In this document: positions 51,210 to 60,171 of the stretch, in pieces
Position numbering within the stretch: position 1 is the stretch's first letter
How the letters are laid out: the number at the start of each line of letters is the position of its first letter
Source: UBA4085 sp964556755
GTDB taxonomy: Bacteria; Acidobacteriota; Aminicenantia; Aminicenantales; UBA4085
Assembly: GCA_964556755.1 (NCBI GenBank)
Contig: CAZKXI010000002.1
Coordinates: 1 to 64,000, forward strand
Direction: 5' to 3'
Length of the DNA: 64,000 nt
The notes under the pieces: generated by a model
Seen by the model: the letters and a program-made list of their open reading frames with translations, nothing else
Told to the model about the DNA's origin: nothing
Databases searched by the model: none
Position numbers and translations under genes: made by a program

Positions 51210-52397
51210 TCAGGACCAGAATCCCTTCAGGGGGCCGGGCGGGAGCCCGACTTCGCGGAAGATCCGGAAGATGGGCGCCTTGCGCAGCAGGTCCCCGATC
51301 AGGCCGCTGTGCCAGTCGAAGTCGCCCTTGGCCCGGATGAGGGGGATGACCCCGTCCCTCCGGGCGACATCCATCAGCTTCTCGATATGGGCGTCATCCA
51401 GGACGGCCATGGCCCGGCGGGCATAGGCTCCCACTTCGATCTCCCGCTTCAGGACGGCCCGCCAGAGCCGGTCGTACTCGGCATAGGCCGTGGAGCCCTG
51501 GGTGCCGGCGCGGAAGGCCTTGAGGATGACGTCCGAGGCCACCCGGGCCCCGATCAGCCCGAAGGCGATGCCGCCCCCGGTGGTCGTCTTGACCTGGCCG
51601 GCGGCCTCCCCCACGACCAGCACCCGGGGGCCGGCGCTGCGCGGGGCCAAGCCTTGGGCGATGGGTTTGAGGCGCAGCTCCCCCCGGCCGGGCCGGGGCC
51701 CGTCGGGCCGGAGCTGCTTCAGCAGACGCGAGAAAGGCGGCTGGGGATCCTGGTCCGTGATCAGGCCGACTTTCATCCGGCCCGGCTCGGTCGGGATGGC
51801 CCAGCCGAAAGCCCCGGGCGCGATCTCCCGGCCGATGAACATGGACGGCGCCAACTCCGCCGGCGCCGAAGTCTCCCACTGGAGGGCGGACAGATGGTGG
51901 GCCGGGGCCGCCAGCCCCAGCTCGGTCTGCAGCCGGCTCTGGACCCCCGTGGCCAAGACGAGGACTGAGGCTTGGAGAGAGCCCGCCTCTCCGTCCGGGC
52001 CCCGCGTCCTCAGGCGGACGCCGTCCTCGGTGACGGAGGCTTGCAGGACCTTGACGCCGGTCCTGATCTCGGCCCCGGCGGCGGAGGCGGCCCGGCCCAG
52101 CTCCCTGTCGAACCGCTCGCGGTCGACGATCCGGGCGAAGGAGGAGGGATGCTCGTAGACGAGCGGCCGGCCGGCCGGGCCGATCAGCGTCATGCTCCGA
52201 AGCTCCCTCAGCACGGCGGCTTCGGGCAGATCGAACTCACCGAAGACGTCCCGCCCGATGATGCCGCTGCAGACGACATTGGCGCCGATCTCGCGCTTGG
52301 CTTCCAGGAGGACGACCCCCAGGCCTCCGGCGGCCAGCTGGCGGGCGGTCTGCAGACCGCTCGGCCCGCCGCCGACGACGGCTGCATCGCAGATCAA
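51210..52397 (-). CDS. FAD-dependent oxidoreductase, geranylgeranyl reductase-like
   Basis: The 395-residue flavoprotein starts with the FAD-binding motif AVVGGGPSGLQTARQLAAGG and a GxGxxG-E pair ending VVLLEAK, followed by SGIIGRDVFGEF. It has RVLVVGEAAGQVKTTTGGGIAFGLIGA near the middle, the GD-type FAD motif of geranylgeranyl reductases. Such enzymes reduce polyprenyl chains; the substrate here is unknown. I place the start at TTG 52397, preceded by GAGG, because the strong promoter at 52432-52460 would begin transcription at about 52425, downstream of the ATG at 52433 (the alternative, 407-residue start). Confidence 0.82.
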   Translation of the reverse strand: MICDAAVVGGGPSGLQTARQLAAGGLGVVLLEAKREIGANVVCSGIIGRDVFGEFDLPEAAVLRELRSMTLIGPAGRPLVYEHPSSFARIVDRERFDRELGRAASAAGAEIRTGVKVLQASVTEDGVRLRTRGPDGEAGSLQASVLVLATGVQSRLQTELGLAAPAHHLSALQWETSAPAELAPSMFIGREIAPGAFGWAIPTEPGRMKVGLITDQDPQPPFSRLLKQLRPDGPRPGRGELRLKPIAQGLAPRSAGPRVLVVGEAAGQVKTTTGGGIAFGLIGARVASDVILKAFRAGTQGSTAYAEYDRLWRAVLKREIEVGAYARRAMAVLDDAHIEKLMDVARRDGVIPLIRAKGDFDWHSGLIGDLLRKAPIFRIFREVGLPPGPLKGFWS

Positions 52398-52431
52398 AGC
52401 GCCTCGGAATGCATGAATTTTCTTGAAGGGC

Positions 52432-52460
52432 ATTATAGGCCGATCGGGGCCCCGGTTCAA
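52432..52460 (-). promoter_or_regulatory. promoter of the oxidoreductase/barrel/SLBB genes
   Basis: Minus strand TTGAAC (52460-52455), 17-bp spacer, perfect TATAAT (52437-52432). It overlaps the ATG at 52433, which argues for the downstream TTG start. No TCAYCC repeats are in register here. Confidence 0.7.
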
Positions 52461-52480
52461 TCGGCTCCCCTCCGACCGCC

Positions 52481-53128
52481 TCAGAGCTTGGACTGGCGCG
52501 ACTCCCAGCGGCCGCGGAAGGTGATCCAAAAGGACAGGACGATCAGCCTCAGGTCGAGCCAGAAACTGCGCCGCCGGATGTAGAGGCGGTCGACCCGGAA
52601 CTTGCGCCGGCGCGGCGTCTCGCCGGGCAGGAAGACCTGGGTCAGGCCGGTCAGCCCCGGACGGACCCGGATGCGCTCCTCGTAGCCCGGGATGTCGCGA
52701 ATGTCGCGGTCATCGGGGTCGCCTTGGACTTCCCTCTCATGGGGCCGCAAGGCCCGCGGGCCGACGAAGCTCATGTCGCCCTTGAAGATGTTGAGAAGCT
52801 GCGGCAGCTCATCCATGGCCGAGGCCCTCAGGACGCGCCCGACCCGGGTGATCCGCGGGTCCTTGGCCACGGCCTGGACGGCGATCCCGGATCTCTCCGC
52901 TTCGGTGATCATCGAGCGGAACTTGAGGACGTCGAAGAGGCGGCCGCGGCGGCCGACCCGCGGCTGGCGGTAGAAGACCGGCCCCCCGTCCTCCAGCTTG
53001 ATCAGGGCGGCGATCAGCAGCCAGAGCGGCGAGGACAGGAGAAGGCCGATCCCCGCGAGGAGGATGTCGAAGGGGCGCTTGAGGAAAAGCCCCCGCTTGA
53101 AAGCCTGGCCCGCCGTCAAGTCGCTCAC
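52481..53128 (-). CDS. monotopic phosphoglycosyl transferase (bacterial sugar transferase)
   Basis: The enzyme moves a sugar phosphate from UDP-sugar onto undecaprenyl phosphate to start glycan assembly. The 215-residue protein is of the small monotopic type: a re-entrant N-terminal helix (KRPFDILLAGIGLLLSSPLW), KFRSM, the catalytic Asp-Glu in SAMDELPQLLNIFKGDMSFVGPR and RPGLTGL. It is the last gene of the eight-gene EPS operon and overlaps the preceding gene by 4 bp. Confidence 0.94.
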   Translation of the reverse strand: MSDLTAGQAFKRGLFLKRPFDILLAGIGLLLSSPLWLLIAALIKLEDGGPVFYRQPRVGRRGRLFDVLKFRSMITEAERSGIAVQAVAKDPRITRVGRVLRASAMDELPQLLNIFKGDMSFVGPRALRPHEREVQGDPDDRDIRDIPGYEERIRVRPGLTGLTQVFLPGETPRRRKFRVDRLYIRRRSFWLDLRLIVLSFWITFRGRWESRQSKL

Positions 53129-54363
53129 GCGCCCCCTCCCCTCCGTTGCGGCCCGGGCCGGGGAAAGAGCCAGCGGTCGTAGGCCTCCAGGACCGCCCGG
53201 CGCGAGACTTCCGCCTCGGCGTAAGCCCGGCCGCGGGCGGCCATGGCGGCCCGGCCCGCGGCGTCTCCGGCCAAGCGCCGAAAGGCGGCGGCGATGACCG
53301 CCGGATCGTCGGGCGGGACGCAGACGCCGCAGCCCGTGCCTTCGATCAGGCCGTAGACCTCCGAGTCGGGCGTCGCCAAGCCCAGGATGGGGCGCCCGGC
53401 GGCCATGAAGTTGTAGAGCTTGGAGGGCACCGACAGAAGCGATTTCTCCTTGTCCAGGGGGACCAGCAGAGCGTCGGCGCTCCCCAGCAGGTCGGGCAGG
53501 TCGGCATAGGGCTGGAACGGGAGGAAGGCCGCGTTATCGACGCCCAGGCTCTTGGCTTTGGCCTCCAGGTCGGGCTTCTTCAATCCGTCGCCCACGATCG
53601 CCACCCGGATACGCGCGTCGTCGCGGACCAGGGCCGCCGCCTCCAGGATGCGCTCCAGGGTGGCGCAGCTGGAGATGCTGATCGTCCCCGAATACATGAA
53701 CACCGTCTTGTCGGCCAAGCCGTGGCGGCGGGCCACGGGATTGTCCTTGGGCCGCGGGCTGAGGAAGTCCGTGTCGACCCAGTTCGGCAGGATCTTGATC
53801 TTGCCGTCCGGGACGCCCTTGGCCAGTAGATTGCGGCGAAAGCCCTCGGAGATGACCAGGATCTCCTCCGACCGGCCGTAGATCCACTTCTCGAAGGCCT
53901 GGGCGGCGGCGATGAGGAAGGGATTCGTCAGCAGCCCGCTCTCGATCGACAGGTCGGGGTGGATGTCCTGGACGTTGAGGATGACCCTGGCCCCGCGCAG
54001 CCGGCGGGCCAGCCAGCCGGTGATCCCGAGCTGCAGCGGAGGCAGGCGGAGGAAGACCACGTCGCCCCGCTTGACCCGGGCCAGGTTCAGCCAGGTGGCC
54101 AGGGTGTAGACCGTCCAGGCGATGAGCCGGCCGACGGGGTGGACGGTGAAATTGGTCGGGAAGCGGAGGGCCGTGAAGCCGTCCCGCCTCTCGCGCCGAA
54201 AGAGGCGGCCCTCGTAGCCCCGGTTCTGGGGCGGCCGGGGCAGGGTGGTGACGACCTCGACCGAGCGGCCGCGGCGGGCCAGGTCGCAGGCGAGCTCGTT
54301 CATCAGGATCGGGGCGCTGCCGAACTCCGGCAGGAAGTACATGGTGTGGATGTGGATCTTCAT
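53125..54363 (-). CDS. glycosyltransferase family 4 (WbuB-like)
   Basis: The 412-residue GT-B enzyme has an acceptor domain opening with HTMYFLPEFGSAPILMNELA, then VILNVQDIHPDLSIESG, and a donor domain with ILPNWVDTDFLSPRP, VFMYSGTISISSC and the Ex7E-like loop around VPLDKEKSLLSVPSKLYNFMAAGRPIL. The layout resembles WbuB-type transferases, which add amino sugars. ATG 54363 overlaps the preceding stop. A far longer upstream open frame is a shadow. Confidence 0.9.
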   Translation of the reverse strand: MKIHIHTMYFLPEFGSAPILMNELACDLARRGRSVEVVTTLPRPPQNRGYEGRLFRRERRDGFTALRFPTNFTVHPVGRLIAWTVYTLATWLNLARVKRGDVVFLRLPPLQLGITGWLARRLRGARVILNVQDIHPDLSIESGLLTNPFLIAAAQAFEKWIYGRSEEILVISEGFRRNLLAKGVPDGKIKILPNWVDTDFLSPRPKDNPVARRHGLADKTVFMYSGTISISSCATLERILEAAALVRDDARIRVAIVGDGLKKPDLEAKAKSLGVDNAAFLPFQPYADLPDLLGSADALLVPLDKEKSLLSVPSKLYNFMAAGRPILGLATPDSEVYGLIEGTGCGVCVPPDDPAVIAAAFRRLAGDAAGRAAMAARGRAYAEAEVSRRAVLEAYDRWLFPRPGPQRRGGGA

Positions 54364-55583
54364 GCCGGACTCTCCTCCTGGAGGGGCGCCGCCTCGTCCG
54401 GCCGGCGGGCCATGAGGCCGATAAAGGCCATGGCCGGGACGAGGAGCAGCAGGTCGACGCCGTAGAAGGCGCCGGTCGATTCGAAGAAGCCGCGGGCCGT
54501 CAGGAAGCCGGCGATCAGGATGGATTCGAAGAGGAAGGCCTTGTCGGGGTCCGGCATCAGCCGGGCCCGCCGGAGCAGCCGCGAGCGGAGGATGATCGCC
54601 CACAGGCTGACGAAGGTCGCGGCGAAGAAGAAGGCGCCCAGGGCTCCGCCGTGGATGGCGGCATGCAGGTAGCTGTTGTGCATGTGCTCGGCGTTGAGCA
54701 GGATGCGATCGGCGTTGAAGCCCCAGCCGAGGAAGGGCGACTTGAGGGTTTGGGCCAGGCCTTTCTGCCAGGTGTACTGGCGGCCGGTCAGGTCGATCAG
54801 CATGTCCATCTGGCCGCGGGCCCGCAGCTTGAAGCCGGAGAACCAGGCCCCGGCCGCCATCAGGGGACCGATGAAGAGGTATCTCCAGTCCAGCCCCAGC
54901 AGGGCCACCAGCAGCAGCGCGGTCACGGCCAGCCCGAGCAGCGACGTCCGCGACTGGGTCTGCAGCAGCAGGAAGAAGGCCAGCCCGGCGGCGGGCAGCC
55001 ATATCCAGCGCCGCAGCCGGCGCGAGGTCAGGAAGCGGACGACACAGACGATGATCACGACCAGGGCGAAGCGGCCGGCCCCGTTGGTCCGCTGCGTCCC
55101 CAAGCCGAATGGCAGGGTGTACTGCTGGAAGGGCGGCACGTTCCCCCACCCGACCCGGAGCGATTCCGGCATGATGAAGAGGGCCAGCAGGAAGAAGAAG
55201 GCGTAGTTGATCCGCATGATCAGGCGCAGATAGGCGGCCGCGGCCTCCTTCTCCAGGCAGTACCAGATGACCAGGATGGGGGCGACGTAGAGGCCCAGCC
55301 AGTACATCGACTGGGCCGGCTCGGGGGAGAGGAGCAGCGAGGACAGCAGCCCGATCAGGCAGTAGCCGGAGAGGAAAGCCAGGGGCGTGCCGGCGAAAGC
55401 GAACCGAGGCCGCTTGGCCAGGAGCCAGACCAATCCCAGGTAGGCGGCCGCGACCGGCAGGAAGGCCCGCGCGCCCTGGATGTAGTTCAGGGTGCTCTTG
55501 TGCATGAGCACGGCGGTGGCGTTGTAGAGGCCGGTGAACATGCCGGCCCAGACAAGCCCCCAGAGGAACGCGGCGTAGATCAT
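54360..55583 (-). CDS. Wzy-like polysaccharide polymerase
   Basis: The 407-residue protein has about eleven transmembrane helices. The large periplasmic loop includes SPFLGWGFNADRILLNAEHMHNSYLHAAIHGG, matching the O-antigen ligase/polymerase pattern with conserved H-NSYL. Within an operon holding a flippase, transferases and initiator, it is the best candidate for the repeat-unit polymerase. ATG 55583 overlaps the preceding GT4 stop, which fixes the start over an upstream in-frame codon. Confidence 0.88.
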   Translation of the reverse strand: MIYAAFLWGLVWAGMFTGLYNATAVLMHKSTLNYIQGARAFLPVAAAYLGLVWLLAKRPRFAFAGTPLAFLSGYCLIGLLSSLLLSPEPAQSMYWLGLYVAPILVIWYCLEKEAAAAYLRLIMRINYAFFFLLALFIMPESLRVGWGNVPPFQQYTLPFGLGTQRTNGAGRFALVVIIVCVVRFLTSRRLRRWIWLPAAGLAFFLLLQTQSRTSLLGLAVTALLLVALLGLDWRYLFIGPLMAAGAWFSGFKLRARGQMDMLIDLTGRQYTWQKGLAQTLKSPFLGWGFNADRILLNAEHMHNSYLHAAIHGGALGAFFFAATFVSLWAIILRSRLLRRARLMPDPDKAFLFESILIAGFLTARGFFESTGAFYGVDLLLLVPAMAFIGLMARRPDEAAPLQEESPA

Positions 55584-56863
55584 GCCTTCGGCGCCTCGCC
55601 TTCGCCCCAAGCGAAGCGGTAGATCTCCATCATCCGCTCGCCCTCGCGGTCATAGAGGTAGAAGTCCTCCACCCTGGCCCGGGCCGCCCGGCCCAGGTCC
55701 CGGCGCAAGGCCGGATCGGCGGCCAGCCGCTCCAAGGCCTCGGCCAGCCGGTCGGCCGTCGCCTCGGGCGTGGACGGCGCGATCTTGATCCCCCAGGCGG
55801 GATCGATGTGCGAGCCGGGCCCGCCCGAGTCGACCACCACGACCGGCTTGCCGGCGGCCATGGCTTCGACGACGACCGCCCCTCCCCCGTCGCGGAAGCT
55901 GGGAAAGAGGACGACGTCGGCCGAGGCCATGGCCTGGAGAAGCTCGGACCGGGGCAGCCAGTCGACGAGATGGACCTTGGCCTCCACCTCCGCCGCTCGA
56001 GCCGCGGCCCGGATGGCCTCCTCCTCCTCGCCCTTGCCGACGATGCGCATCTCGGCCTCGGGCCGCCGCGCGGCCAGCCGGCCGAAAGCCTTGACGCCCA
56101 GGGCGAATCCTTTCAGCCGGTGGAGGCGGCCCGCGGTCAGGACGCGGAACGGGCCTCCGGGCGCCGGGCCGGCGGTCCGGGCGGCTTCATCGATCAGCTC
56201 CAAGTCGCCGGCCGCCATGCCGTTGACCGGGAAGAAGAAGGTCTTGCCCCGGCCCGAAGCCGGGATCTTGCCGCGGGTCTCCTCGTTGCAGACCAGGACG
56301 GCCTTGGCCCGCTTCAAGCAGCGGCGCCGGACCCAGTCGCGGCGGCCGACCCACTGGGCGGTCTGCCGGACCCGCTCGGCGAAGCGGCCGTAGGCGGTGT
56401 ACTCCGCCAGGAGCGGCTGGGGGGTCCTCTGCCCCCCGCCCACCGGCCCATGGATGTAGGGGACGGGGAGGAAGGCCCCGATCCAGCTCCCCAGCCAGTC
56501 GTTGCCGAAGGTCAGGTGGTGGGCCAGATCGAATCCGATGTCCCGGTGCAGGCGCCGGGCCAGCCGCCAGGCCGCGATCTGCCAGAGGTAATAGTAGATG
56601 CGCTGGCCGAATTCGACCTTGTAGAGCAGCCCCGCGACGCGGCCGAGATCGAGGAAGTGGAAGCGCACGTCCGGATAGGCGCCCTCGGCCAGGGCTTTGG
56701 CCACGCCCTCACGGTTGTACGTATGGGTGATGACATGGACGTCGTGGAAGCGCCGGATCTGGCCGACGAGCCGCCAGCCGGTGATGTCTTCCCCCGGATG
56801 GAGCTGGAGGGAGCTCGCGGGATTGCAGGCGTAAGCGGAGACGAGGATTGTCTTTCTCTTCAT
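55580..56863 (-). CDS. glycosyltransferase family 4
   Basis: The 427-residue GT-B enzyme has an N-terminal ILVSAYACNPASS and PVPYIHGPVGGGQ. The donor domain has FRVLTAGRLHRLKGFALGVKAFGRL, EMRIVGKGEEE and the EAMAAGKPVVVVDSGGPGSHI donor-binding motif preceded by SFRDGGGAVVVE. It is part of the EPS operon with 4-bp overlaps on both sides. Sugar specificity is not readable. Confidence 0.9.
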   Translation of the reverse strand: MKRKTILVSAYACNPASSLQLHPGEDITGWRLVGQIRRFHDVHVITHTYNREGVAKALAEGAYPDVRFHFLDLGRVAGLLYKVEFGQRIYYYLWQIAAWRLARRLHRDIGFDLAHHLTFGNDWLGSWIGAFLPVPYIHGPVGGGQRTPQPLLAEYTAYGRFAERVRQTAQWVGRRDWVRRRCLKRAKAVLVCNEETRGKIPASGRGKTFFFPVNGMAAGDLELIDEAARTAGPAPGGPFRVLTAGRLHRLKGFALGVKAFGRLAARRPEAEMRIVGKGEEEEAIRAAARAAEVEAKVHLVDWLPRSELLQAMASADVVLFPSFRDGGGAVVVEAMAAGKPVVVVDSGGPGSHIDPAWGIKIAPSTPEATADRLAEALERLAADPALRRDLGRAARARVEDFYLYDREGERMMEIYRFAWGEGEAPKA

Positions 56864-57807
56864 CGGTCCTTCCCTCGGGCCGGCTCGCGGCGCGACCAGG
56901 GCCGGGATTCCAGCGTCCCGACGATCGCTCCGCCGGCTCGGGCCAAATAATAGGCGCTCTCCCCCCGCAGGGCCATGGCCAGGCTGATGCCCGCCCTCAG
57001 GACGAGGGCCAGGGCGCAGCGGCCGAGGCTGAGCTCGGGATTCTTGCGCACGAAATGGATCCGGTTGCGGGCCTCGCGGCGGCCGAAGGCGAAGCCGCTC
57101 CCCCGCCCGTGGGCGCCCGGGAGGTGGTCGTAGTCAGCGCCCGCGACCACGGCCAGGCGGTAGCGCTTTCCGACCCGATAGCTGAAATCGAGGTCCTCCA
57201 GATAGCTGTAGCCGCCGAACCACTCGTCGAAGGCGAAGTCGCGGAAGATCTCCCGCTTCCAGACCGAGGCGCCCGAGCCCAGCCACTGGACGTCGAGGGT
57301 CCGGTCGACGCGGCCCGTCAGGACCTGGAATCCGGATGGCAGGACCTGGCCCGGCCGGCCGCTGTAGATTCCCAGGCGCTCGACCCAGGGCCGGCCCTTC
57401 AGGCCCGCGGCGAAGGCCCGCGGCGCGTTCAGCATGTTGAAGGAGGCTCCGCCCAGGTCCGCTCCGGCTCCGGCCAGAAAGGCCTCCATACGGGCCACGG
57501 CTCCGGGAGCGAGGACCGCGTCGTCATCCAGAAAGCCGATCCAGGCCGCGGCGGGATCGACCAGGCTCAGGCCCCGGTTTCTCTGCCGGGTCGCCGAAGG
57601 GGGGAGGCATCGCTCGTAGCGGATGCGGAGCCCGGCCCAGGCGGGCTTCTCGACAATGCCGCGGGCCGGCGGCTCGCCGCCGTCGACGACGACGACCTGC
57701 TCCGGGAGGAGGGATTGTCCGGCCAGGCTCCGGAGCAGCCGCTCCAGCTCGGCCGGCCGGTCCTTGGTGGCCACGACGAAGGCGAAACGGGCCCGCTCAG
57801 CCGTCAC
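56860..57807 (-). CDS. glycosyltransferase family 2
   Basis: The 316-residue GT-A enzyme has FAFVVATKDRPAELERLLRSLAGQ at the N-terminus, TRQRNRGLSLV, the metal-binding DDD (FLDDDAVLAPG) and FGGYSYLEDLDFSYRVGKRY as the acceptor-side ED motif. GTG 57807 with GGGAGG six bases upstream is the start; it overlaps the preceding GT4 stop by 11 bp. Part of the EPS operon. Confidence 0.9.
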   Translation of the reverse strand: MTAERARFAFVVATKDRPAELERLLRSLAGQSLLPEQVVVVDGGEPPARGIVEKPAWAGLRIRYERCLPPSATRQRNRGLSLVDPAAAWIGFLDDDAVLAPGAVARMEAFLAGAGADLGGASFNMLNAPRAFAAGLKGRPWVERLGIYSGRPGQVLPSGFQVLTGRVDRTLDVQWLGSGASVWKREIFRDFAFDEWFGGYSYLEDLDFSYRVGKRYRLAVVAGADYDHLPGAHGRGSGFAFGRREARNRIHFVRKNPELSLGRCALALVLRAGISLAMALRGESAYYLARAGGAIVGTLESRPWSRREPARGKDR

Positions 57808-58978
57808 GGCGCGCCTCCCGGAACTCCTCGCCGGCCCGCCGGATGCCCTCGACAAATCCGCCCAGGGAGAACTTGGCCGCCTGGCGCCGGAGATGCTCGC
57901 GCAGGGCCCGCTGGCGTCCGGGATCTCGGAGGACGCGGACGATCTTGGCGGCCGCGTCGGCCGGCGAGTCGAAGACCAGATCGGGATGGTCGACGATCTC
58001 GACTTGGCCGCCGCTTCTCGGCACCCATACGATCAGGCCGGCTTTGACCATCTCCGCGGCCGACATGCCGAACGCCTCGTGCCGGCGCCCGGAGAGGCCA
58101 TAGCGGTGGCCGAGAAGATCGCCTCTCTTGGCCTCCCCGTAGACGGGGCCTTCCAGGCTCAGCCAGCCCTGCGCGTCCCGGGCCCTGGCCTCGAGGCGGC
58201 GGCCGTAGCCGTCGTCGGGAACGCGTCCCAGGATGTGGAGGTGGATGTCGTGCCCGGCCCGCCGCACCTCGGCAACGATGTCGGCCAGCTCGTCGACTCT
58301 CTTCTCGGGCACGATTCGGCCGATGGTCACGAACCCGTCGGTCCTGTCCTCCCAAGCGACATCGGGATCGGGCCCGATGACGGGCGGGTAGACGACTTCG
58401 GACTCGATCCCGAACGCCTCGGCCATCAGGTCCCGGCTCCAGCGCGAGTTGGCCAGCGTCAGGTTCCGCCGCCATCCATCGCGGGACTGCCGGGCCAGCC
58501 TCCGGGCCGCGCTCAGATAGACGCGCTGGCCGAGCGGCGAGCGCCGCCGGGCGTCGCGCCAATTGTCGGGGTTCTCCAGCATGGCCCGGCGCAAGGAGTC
58601 GTCGAACGAGAAGTCGGAGATGTACTGCAGGCCGCGCCGCCCGAAGTCCATGACGTTGTAAGAGGAGAAGAGCAGGTCGTAGCCGGGCCAGCGCGGCCGG
58701 ACGGCCCGGGCCGCCAGAGCCGCGCGCAGGGCGTCGCCCCGCCGCCGCAGCGGCCTCGGGAGCGGGACCCGGATCAGCCCAACCCCGGAGCCGCTGAGGC
58801 GCGTGCCGTAGGCCGCGTCGAGGCGCTCGAGCGGCGTCGAGCCCATGGTCAGGATGTCGACGTCGAAGTCGTAGGCCAGGGCCTGGGCGGCCCACAGGGT
58901 CACGGACTCCGATCCGCCCCCCTCGATGAGCCAGGGGTGGTGAACGGCGGCCCGGGGCCGTCTCGAGCCCCCTCTCAT
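57797..58978 (-). CDS. glycosyltransferase family 4
   Basis: The 393-residue protein opens with AAVHHPWLIEGGGSESVTLWAAQAL, the GGG acceptor loop of GT4 enzymes. VTIGRIVPEKRVDELADIVAEVR and GRRHEAFGMSAAEMVKAGLIVWVPRSGG (the E-x7-E donor motif) lie in the second half. A region around NPDNWRDARRRSP is unusual. It sits between another GT4 and the GT2 with short overlaps on both sides. Confidence 0.9.
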   Translation of the reverse strand: MRGGSRRPRAAVHHPWLIEGGGSESVTLWAAQALAYDFDVDILTMGSTPLERLDAAYGTRLSGSGVGLIRVPLPRPLRRRGDALRAALAARAVRPRWPGYDLLFSSYNVMDFGRRGLQYISDFSFDDSLRRAMLENPDNWRDARRRSPLGQRVYLSAARRLARQSRDGWRRNLTLANSRWSRDLMAEAFGIESEVVYPPVIGPDPDVAWEDRTDGFVTIGRIVPEKRVDELADIVAEVRRAGHDIHLHILGRVPDDGYGRRLEARARDAQGWLSLEGPVYGEAKRGDLLGHRYGLSGRRHEAFGMSAAEMVKAGLIVWVPRSGGQVEIVDHPDLVFDSPADAAAKIVRVLRDPGRQRALREHLRRQAAKFSLGGFVEGIRRAGEEFREARRDG

Positions 58979-60171
58979 GGCCGCCCCGCTTCGTCGTAGA
59001 ATCGCGCGTAGGCCGGAAAGACGGCATCCCAGGAGAAGGCAGCCGCGGTCGCCGCGGCCAGTCCCGCCCGGTCCGGGGGCTCGGCCAAGGCCCGCTTGAT
59101 CACCTCGGCCAGCTCAGAGGCCGCGTCCGCCGCGGCGTCGAAAGCGAGCCCCGCGCCGGGGCCCAGAATCTCCCTCAGCTCGTTGACCGCCGGGGCGAAT
59201 CCCACGACCGGCGTTCCCGCGACCAAGGACTCGAGGAAGACCAAGGGGAACGCCTCGGAGCGGCTCGGCAGGACGAAGACATCCGCCTCCAGGTAGAGCT
59301 CGGCCATGCCCCGGCACGGGAGGAGCGGGCGGACCTGTCCCTCGATGCCGGCCGCTCGCATGGCCCGCCGGGCCCAGGCGCCGGACTTCGGCTCGCTGAC
59401 CACGGACAGCGCGGCGCCAGCGCGGAGCTCCCGGTCGCCGGCGAAAGCCCGGACGAGGGTGTCCAAGCCCTTGCGGGTCAGGGCGTCCACCCCGGCGACG
59501 AAGAGGACGCGCTTGCGGCCGGTTCGCGGCCGCGCCAGATCGAGCCCCGACGGCAGCGGCCGGACCGGATTGCGGATGATCCTCCGCGGGCCGCCGAAGA
59601 GGAGGCCGTGCTCGTCTTGGCGATCGGCGCAGTGGCGCGAGACGGCGATGACGCCGGCCGCGAGGCGGGCCGCCTCGCGGATCTTGTCCAGATCTCCGTC
59701 GCCGCGCAGGTCCTGCCAGAAGCCGTGATCGGTCAAGACGACGGGGAGCCCCGCGGGCAGCTCGCCGAGTCCCGGGCCGGCGGGATGGGACAAGGGGTGG
59801 ATATGGACGACGTCCGGCCGGAAGGCTTCGATGGCCTCCTTGATCCGCTCGGTCCAAGACAGGATGGAGACGCGGTCCCGCCATCCCCGGCCGGCCAGGA
59901 AGGCCGAGGCCGGGCGCTGCGGGCCCCAAGCCGCCCGGCCGCCGGAGAGAACCCTCCTCAGGCGCGAACGGGTAGCGCTGATCAGCCGAACGCCCCGGGC
60001 CGCGTCCGGCGCGCCGGGCCGCAGGGGGGCCAGGATGGCCGTCTCGAAGCCGCGGGCGGCGGCCTGCTCGGCCAGCTCCAAGACATGGCAGGCCACGCCG
60101 CAGGCGATCGAGCCCCCGGCTTCGGGCGGGACGAGACCGACCAGGAGCAGCCGCCGGCGGACAGCGCTCAT
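58975..60171 (-). CDS. glycosyltransferase family 4
   Basis: The 398-residue protein has LVGLVPPEAGGSIACGVACHVLELAEQ at the start, VVHIHPLSHPAGPGL and VVLTDHGFWQDL. The donor side has RVLFVAGVDALTRKGLDTLVRAF and PSRSEAFPLVFLESLVAGTPVVGF (E-x7-E). ATG 60171 overlaps the flippase stop by 4 bp. A longer upstream frame is antisense noise. Confidence 0.9.
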   Translation of the reverse strand: MSAVRRRLLLVGLVPPEAGGSIACGVACHVLELAEQAAARGFETAILAPLRPGAPDAARGVRLISATRSRLRRVLSGGRAAWGPQRPASAFLAGRGWRDRVSILSWTERIKEAIEAFRPDVVHIHPLSHPAGPGLGELPAGLPVVLTDHGFWQDLRGDGDLDKIREAARLAAGVIAVSRHCADRQDEHGLLFGGPRRIIRNPVRPLPSGLDLARPRTGRKRVLFVAGVDALTRKGLDTLVRAFAGDRELRAGAALSVVSEPKSGAWARRAMRAAGIEGQVRPLLPCRGMAELYLEADVFVLPSRSEAFPLVFLESLVAGTPVVGFAPAVNELREILGPGAGLAFDAAADAASELAEVIKRALAEPPDRAGLAAATAAAFSWDAVFPAYARFYDEAGRP

